This document shows, piece by piece, positions 58,300 through 64,000 of a stretch of DNA of 64,000 nt (positions are counted from its first letter, which is position 1; the number at the start of each line of letters is the position of its first letter). The position numbers and the translations under genes are program-made. The notes below the pieces were generated by a model, which saw only the letters and a program-made list of their open reading frames with translations, was not told the DNA's origin and did no database searches. The DNA is from Stenocarpella maydis (Eukaryota > Ascomycota > Sordariomycetes > Diaporthales > Diaporthaceae), in assembly GCA_002270565.1 (NCBI GenBank), contig NQMI01000020.1:124001-188000 (forward strand). Reading direction: 5' to 3'.

Positions 58300-59339
58300 T
58301 CTGAAGTACAAAGAGAGCTAGTTGATTGTGTGCGCGCTGGTGTGCTCGAGGGAATCCTGGATTGAGGCGCTGACAGAGGACCTATCAGCTTATTATCATG
58401 AGGGCGGGGAGTATGCATAAATATTCATTCTGGTGTTGCACATGTGTCAGCCTGCAGAAGAGCGGTCGCAGTCCGGCCGCAGCATTCGTACAACACCCGA
58501 CCACTTGCAGATTCAATCACCTCGCCGACGGGGCGGGGTCATTCAACGTTGCACACCTGCCTTGCTGGGATACATTGGACCGCATGCATGTGATTTGTCA
58601 TGACGTCTATCGATAAAATTCGACACTAGTATACATACATTGAGAAAAGGGTGTGTATGGCGAATACTTTGCAAGCGCTTTTGATGTAAGCACGGAATGT
58701 GATCGTGACAGGTAGTTGAATACTACGGTCATTAAGTTGGAACGCTAGGTCCATGCTTTTCTTGATGTAGTTGGAGCAAAGAAGTACTTCCACGATGAAT
58801 TAGATTTGAACTTCCTGAATAAATTCTGCTGCTTGTTTAACGTACCTAGGTAAGTAGGCAGTTACCTGTACTACTTAAATGCACACCCTCCTTCTCCTGA
58901 TCGCTTAAAGCAACGGCACAGCCATACCGGACTGGATTGCCAGACCAGTAAATTCATGCATAGATTAATGCCTCGTTATAACCTATAGCACACAGGCGCT
59001 TACTACAGACCATCTGAAGTAGAGTTCAGCCTCAGCCTGCAGGCAGTCTGTTTTGCCCCTTGGCTCATATGCATGAGATCCAAGGCTTTGCCTATGTTGC
59101 CAACCTGGTTGGATGTTAACAGCATCCGCCTTGCGATTAACCTTGCAGTTGATGACGACAGGTAGTCGGAGGATCTGCAGTATTGACTGATCAGGTGCGA
59201 AGAAGTTGTTGTCAACATTTCAGGTACTGACCGGCTTTTAGTCCTATATGGTGACGAGCTACTGTTCAGACACTTCGACCGGAATTCTAGACTACAAATA
59301 GCAAGCTTCTCCAAAATTGGTACAAACATCTCCCAAGCC
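58300..59339. promoter_or_regulatory. divergent intergenic region between two Gly-rich-tail genes
   Basis: This is 1.04 kb between the start of the SesB-like gene (-) and the 225-aa gene (+). Their head-to-head placement allows shared control. No gene is seen inside. A TACCTAGGTA palindrome occurs near 58845. Confidence 0.5.
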
Positions 59340-60075
59340 ATGGCTTTCAAATTTAAATGCATCGTCAAAAGCATGGATGCAGAAGGTAATCGCAGCTCCA
59401 CACATCGCCTTAGATTGTCTGCCACTCGAACTGACCACAACAGTAAATGAAACCAAGAGGGACGAGGTCATTATTGATGGGAAAGGCGCGGATTTCGACA
59501 AGGACTACAATACCGTGCCCCTCGGTGGCCTCAAGGCGGCTGTGAGGGAAAAGCACCAGTTCCTGGGGTATATCACTGTCCATCGCACCAAAGAAATTAA
59601 GGAAACAGGCGGCGTGCTCCCCGGTACACAGATCCGGGATCTGGAGTTCTCAATCACGCGAGATGAAACCATTTGGATTCTCTTGGAAAAGGACACCGAA
59701 GTCATTCCTGGGGGTTATGGTGCGGGCGCCAGGGCTAACTCCTCGAATGACGACAGAAAGGCGGTTGCGGAGGGAGGGATGGGCACAGGGGGCCAAGCGG
59801 ATAGCGAGGGTAAGTCTAGGGGGGGTCTTGGAAAAGGCGGTGATCTCTACAGCAAAACCGGAAGTGGTCAAGGTGGCATCACCTATGGTGGCACAGTGGT
59901 TGGCCCTGGGAAGGAAGGGTCCGGAGAGGGTGGCGCTGTGATTCGAAGACTGGCCCCTTCTATTGCTCACTCTGAGGAACAACGCACGTCCACGTCCGCC
60001 GCTCCCACTCATGGGCACGGAACTCATGGGCACGGAACTGATGGGCGCAGAACTGACGGGTGCAGAACTGATTGA
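59340..60075 (+). CDS. novel small protein: globular N-terminus plus Gly-rich tail
   Basis: Two exons, 59340-59385 and 59444-60075, encode 225 aa. The intron (58 bp) has donor GTAATC, branch ACTGAC and acceptor ACAACAG; the join reads SMDAE-V-NETKRDEV. Residues 1 to about 108 form a compact acidic domain I do not recognise (DFDKDYNTVPLGGLKAAVRE, HQFLGYITVHRTKEI, DLEFSITRDETIWILLE), of likely alpha/beta type. Residues about 112-190 are Gly-rich, with PGGYGAGARANSSN, AEGGMGTGGQADSEG, GGLGKGGDLYSKTGSGQGG and ITYGG. The end is a 5-residue repeat (GHGTH, GHGTD, DGRRT type) from a 15-bp tandem repeat. There is no signal peptide or membrane segment, so it is probably cytosolic. Its tail shares GGxGTGGxA with both neighbours. 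Confidence 0.75.
60010..60069 (+). repeat. 15-bp tandem repeat, four units
   Basis: Four units of the type CATGGGCACGGAACT encode five-residue repeats at the C-terminus of the 225-aa protein. The first two units are identical and the last two are diverged. Confidence 0.95.
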
Positions 60076-61292
60076 TCCTGTCTTAAAAGTGACACAGATA
60101 TAGGGTTTTCTGTTTCTGTTACACCTGTCGAAGGCTTATTGTATGGAAGACGCAAATGTATTGAAGCATACCTAGGTATCCTGCTTTCCCCGGCACCCGA
60201 TGTCTCTCTTAGTGACGAGCAACTGAATCTCTTATCAGCCACCAGGCTTCTAGAAGTCGCATCACATACACTGGCATTGTTACAGTAGCATAACCACATT
60301 TTTTTCAACAGCATGCAACGTCAACGGAGCCGCGTCCACCCTGCTCAGCTTCGGCCCAAATACCCCTCATAAGCTTATCTCATGAGGAGCTGTCCTACAA
60401 AAGGTCAGTCTTATATAGGTAGGGCAGTAAAGGCTGTACAGGTGATGCACTATACACATACTGTGTCTGTATATCAACCACTCGAATGCAGTTCGTGGTC
60501 GATGTAATTGAAAGAAAGAATAGGCGTGGAGTCTGGAAGAGGTCGGTCGAAACTTCGCCGTTTCTCCAAGGCAACAATACATGTGTACATGCGCTCATTC
60601 TGAGCTAATGCATAGTTAGCAATCGTTCTGTGGGTTGATTTCGATGTTCGCTTGTATGCAGGCTGGCAATGCCCTGTACTACCTACCTGCCAGTTCTGTG
60701 TGGTTAGTGTTCATCCTGTAGGCTTGAGCTTGGCTGCCTTTTCGAATCCGTTAAACCCACACCCCCTCCAATATCCCAAGCCGCAGTCACAAGAAGCAAG
60801 CCCCTTGGTTCCGCGGTCTTGAGGTAGTATTCCTTTCCGATGGGAGCTGATGGTGACGAGGCTGCGCGGCGATGCCGATGGGGTAGGGTTCTTGAGGCTC
60901 TGAGAGCGCAAATTGAGCAACTTCCAGAGGCTTACAACGGAACAATCCTTAGATCAAGCTAAAAATTTCAGAAACAATATATTCTGATGTCCCGAGTTCT
61001 GCACAAATGTCATTTCTCTACGTGGCGTCGCCCTTCGAACCTTGTTCAATACTAAGCTGTGGTGATTCGACACGTCGTGCTGTCTTCGAGTTGATAAGGC
61101 AGGAATTCGCAACCACGCGGACTCCATTCTCTACCGCTGATAATGCCATTCACGAGAGACACGGGTTGGAGAAGTCATGTCGGAACCAGGCTTCGTCCAA
61201 GCCAAGAACAGAACCTCGTCTCAAGTCCTCACGATGTGACGGATGCATAATTGATATCCTCTGCACTTTCGCAACTCATAAGCAACCTCAAA
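60076..61292. other. intergenic between two Gly-rich genes
   Basis: No gene is seen. It is the presumed 3' UTR of the 225-aa gene and the promoter of the membrane-protein gene. Confidence 0.5.
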
Positions 61293-62279
61293 ATGGGCAA
61301 GCGAAACGACCTTCAAACCCAGAATTGTACAGTGGGAATAATTCTCGGTGTCCTTTTTGGTGTGTTACTCGTCATTGTGATCCCATCACTATGCATCTAC
61401 CGATGCACTCACGCTCGTCGCCGTTATAATTCCCAAGATCGTCTTGTACACCGTCGCGGAGGACACAGGATCCTCTCGTCCATCCATAGACCATTTCCAA
61501 CCGAGAGAGAAGGCGGGCCAGGAGTTGAGGGAATGGCCGGGCAATCAGGCGGGGAGGGGCAGCCAGGCGGACAAGGACACGGGTTTGTCGGGGCTGATTT
61601 TCTGAGCCGAAAGATACGCCGCGAGGGCGACAATATTGTTGCTGCAAGAGGGTCAAGATCCAGCAATTCAGAGGATCCAAATGTCCAAGGCAACAACGTC
61701 GAAAATCGCGGAGGATCAGGGACTGGCGGAAATGCAATGGGTGGTTCTGGTGGTGAGGGAGGAACTGGTGGCCAAGGCAGGAAAGGAGGTCGCGGAGGCC
61801 AGGGCGGGGATGCCACTGCTCATGCTGAAGCCTATGCCTCGGTGTACGCTTTGATGATGTGTTGCATCCATACAGCTCCAAGGAGAGGCCTGCGGGGACC
61901 GATGGGACCACAGTCCATGTGGCCTGGGCCGCCTGGGCCTCCTGGGCCTCCTGGGATGCCTGAGCCGCCTGGGCCGCAAGGAGAAATGGAAGAGGCAGGA
62001 CTGACAGATCGCTTACGCCCCGAACTTGGGCGGATACCTGTTAAAATTATTAATGCAGATGGTGAAGCAACTGGACGGAAGGCTGCTGGCGGAAAAGGAG
62101 GCCATGGTGGCCAAGGAGGGCAGGTTGGTTCAGGAGGAGAGGGGGGACAGGGCGGGAAGGGTAATGCCAGAGCATCTGCTTCAACTCCGATCTACCCTCA
62201 AATGATGTGTTGTATCTTTGTGCGGCCTTATCCAGAACGTTCGCGGCAAAGGCACCTAAAACTGGCTCACACCTCTTAG
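61293..62279 (+). CDS. single-pass membrane protein with two Gly-rich cassettes and a collagen-like linker
   Basis: This is a single exon of 328 aa from the ATG at 61293; a 14-codon extension would need a TTG start. After a short polar N-terminus comes one membrane segment (VGIILGVLFGVLLVIVIPSL, about residues 13-34) followed by CIYRCTHARRR. By the positive-inside rule the long C-terminal part is cytosolic. Two cassettes follow. The first, about 130-200, contains GGSGTGGNAMGGSGGEGGTG and ends HAEAYASVYALMMCCIH. The second, about 255-315, contains GGKGGHGGQGGQVGSGGEGG and ends NARASASTPIYPQMMCCIF. Between them lies a collagen-like run (PGPPGPPGPPGMPEPPGPQG). No homologue is recognised. The duplicated design and the shared motif with its neighbours suggest a self-assembling or multimerising role; a wall-sensor-like protein is another option. 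Confidence 0.78.
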   Translation: MGKRNDLQTQNCTVGIILGVLFGVLLVIVIPSLCIYRCTHARRRYNSQDRLVHRRGGHRILSSIHRPFPTEREGGPGVEGMAGQSGGEGQPGGQGHGFVGADFLSRKIRREGDNIVAARGSRSSNSEDPNVQGNNVENRGGSGTGGNAMGGSGGEGGTGGQGRKGGRGGQGGDATAHAEAYASVYALMMCCIHTAPRRGLRGPMGPQSMWPGPPGPPGPPGMPEPPGPQGEMEEAGLTDRLRPELGRIPVKIINADGEATGRKAAGGKGGHGGQGGQVGSGGEGGQGGKGNARASASTPIYPQMMCCIFVRPYPERSRQRHLKLAHTS

Positions 62280-63036
62280 TCGTGTAATAGTTGGGCATTT
62301 CTGCACTGGCTGGGATACTATTGCATTCTGAGATAGGTGGGCAGTATTGATTGAAACAATATCTGGTAGAAATTCTTTCCATATGCTCGTAACAGTGAAT
62401 CATCGATTTGTTGCATGTTTCTGGAGATGAAGCCGCACATGAAGGTCGCTAAGCGTACGGGAGGATACTCTCTGTCCCGAGGAAAATGAGCTGCAAGTAC
62501 CTATAGACAGGGCTCCTACATAATCGATACATGACTTTATGGACTCAGCTTGTTGGCCACCGTGGAAGTTTCACAAGGTACCCAGGTGTGGTGCGCAAAA
62601 AACAGCATCACGTGTTCTCTAGCTCATGTGAGGCGTTTCCAACCTTCATCGGGCACGATAGCCGCTACAATTCTACCCTGTCGTCGTAACCAACCAAGAC
62701 GGTACCAGCCAAATACCATCAAGAAAATCAGGAGGCTTTGAGCCCCCGTCAAGGATGTGTCCCGGAAGTTCCCCCGCCGTGCTTCCCCGCAAGCAACTGC
62801 CGATTATCCTGTGGTGGTAGTGGTTCGGGTCAATCAGCAGCGTATGGATAGGCCTGTAAACAATGTACATGCCATTGTGGCACAAACACTGCCCCTCTCG
62901 AAATGAACTGCCAATGTTGCCCTAGCCCCGTAAATGCTCTCCCGAAGCGACACTCCTGATGTACAAAGTCTGACTTGGAATGTGACTGCCCGCAAGCGGT
63001 ACTCTTGTGTTTTTAAGTATCAAAGGCAGTATCATC
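62280..63036. other. intergenic
   Basis: This is the promoter region of the Dal5-type transporter. No gene is seen. Confidence 0.6.
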
Positions 63037-64000
63037 ATGGATCCCGAAAAGGCCCCGACGCCTGAAGCAGGCTCAGAAGGTGGCAGCGGCAAGCCTGAAC
63101 AGACACATGTTGAGGAGGTGAGGCGACATCATACAGACACCGATTTCGACTCGGATATCCACAGGAAATTGAATCGGAAGTTCGACCTCCACGTGATTCC
63201 ATTCCTTTTCGGAATATGGTATGACCCCTGCGCAAAATGACGTTCCGGCTACATGAACTGGTCCGGATAGCTAACACTCAGGCCAGGCTCCTCGCCTTCA
63301 TCGACAGGTCCAACATCGGCAATGCCAAGATCGACGGGCTGACGCAGGACCTGGGCATAGCGACGGGAACCAAATTCAACACTGCCCTGCTCGTCTTTTA
63401 CGTGCCATACATCCTCGTCGACGTACCCAGCAATTGGATCATCAAGCGTATCCGGGCCAGCATTTACCTGCCCACCCTCATCACCGCATGGGGGCTCGTG
63501 AGCACGTTCCTCGGCTTCACCAAGTCCTTTGGGGGCCTGGTGGCCGCACGCTTCTTCCTCGGCGCCCTCGAGGGGGGCCTCCTAGGCGGCATCATCGTAT
63601 ACCTGGCGATGTTCTACCGCCGGCACGAGATGCTCTGGAGAATGGGCATGTTCTACTGCGCGGCTCCGTTATCTGGAGCCTTTGGGGGTCTTCTGGCCAC
63701 GGGTCTCGCAGCTGTTCGTTACAACGGATACAACCGGTGGCCTTGGATCTTCTTCAGTAAGTTCTCGGCGATCCTGGTTCTTGGTGGGAAACGGTCACTT
63801 GTGTGCACAGTGCTAACCGTGTACTCTGCCTGGAATCAGTCGAGGGCATCATAACCACACTCTTCGGGATCATTTGTTTCTTCTTCATGCCACACACACC
63901 AGCTGACGCCAAGTTCCTCACGGAGGAGGAGAGGGTTACGGCTATGGCCCGCTTAAAAGAGGACTCCCACGGTGCTACAAGTGTGGCTGACGTGAATAAA
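63037..64000 (+). CDS. Dal5/allantoate-permease-type MFS transporter, 3' end outside window
   Basis: Three exons are visible: 63037-63218, 63287-63756 and 63840 onward; the gene runs off the window end. The joins restore family sequence: PFLFGIW-LLAFIDRSNIGNAKIDGL and NRWPWIFF-IEGIITTLFG. Introns are 68 and 83 bp. The N-terminus is acidic and cytosolic (LNRKFDLHVIPFL before TM1). Other motifs are FYVPYILVDVPSNWIIKRI, GALEGGLLGGIIVYLAMFYRR and FMPHTPADAKFLTEEER, all typical of the anion:cation symporter branch of the MFS (allantoate, vitamin or other organic-anion permeases). About six membrane segments lie within the window. The substrate is not predictable. Confidence 0.92.

Noticed and set aside
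1..64000. CRISPR array or bacterial operons
   Set aside because: No regularly spaced repeats are present. Introns and gene families are clearly those of a filamentous fungus.

Overview
The window looks like nuclear DNA from a filamentous ascomycete, most likely a sordariomycete. Spliceosomal introns are short (about 45-190 bp) with GT donors, CTRAC-like branch points and AG acceptors. The GC-rich genes are separated by long intergenic stretches. The protein families are typical of Pezizomycotina: a HET-NACHT-WD40 protein, a fungal STAND N-terminal domain, acid trehalase and DUF1479. A Tc1/mariner copy and several AT-rich blocks look decayed by repeat-induced point mutation (RIP). I cannot name the species.

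Layout. 1-9.8 kb holds no gene I can support. 9.8-12.4 kb (+) is a long Ser/Pro-rich hypothetical protein whose first exon may lie 3.3 kb upstream. 14.1-15.4 kb (-) is RCE1, the CAAX prenyl protease, with four exons. 16.1-16.9 kb (-) is the C-terminal piece of the palmitoyltransferase AKR1, lacking ankyrin repeats and the DHHC centre, so synteny appears broken here. 17.5-23.7 kb is an island: an intact three-exon HET-NACHT-WD40 gene with five near-identical WD40 repeats, bracketed by inverted copies of a roughly 95-bp repeat, then a 1.7-kb dead Tc1/mariner element with matching 29-bp ends. 24.2-24.8 kb (+) is a small mitochondrial-type protein. 26.9-28.7 kb (+) is a sugar-porter MFS gene. 30.6-33.9 kb (-) is a secreted, probably GPI-anchored acid trehalase. 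36.5-38.2 kb (+) is a STAND-type N-terminal domain protein with no NTPase. 38.9-42.6 kb is a divergent pair: a GT4 glycosyltransferase and an UNC93-like transporter. 43.6-45.7 kb is an AT-rich block followed by a hypothetical gene with an unclear 5' end. 46.7-49.0 kb (-) is a DUF1479 protein. 49.0-54.1 kb is a gene desert with simple repeats. 54.1-55.1 kb (+) is a hypothetical protein. 63.0 kb to the end (+) is a Dal5-type MFS transporter that runs off the window.

The most interesting stretch is 56.5-62.3 kb. A decayed SesB-like serine-hydrolase gene (-) ends in a Gly-rich tail. Divergent from it is a 225-aa protein with a new globular N-terminus and a Gly-rich tail. Next comes a single-pass membrane protein with two Gly-rich cassettes and a collagen-like linker. 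All three carry the same short motif, GGxGTGGxA. In characterised fungal allorecognition systems, SesB-like hydrolases are effectors joined to partners through short shared self-assembly motifs. I therefore propose this as a candidate, previously undescribed Gly-rich signalling module. With the HET-NACHT-WD40 gene and the orphan STAND-domain protein, the window has three loci of allorecognition type among ordinary metabolic and transport genes.
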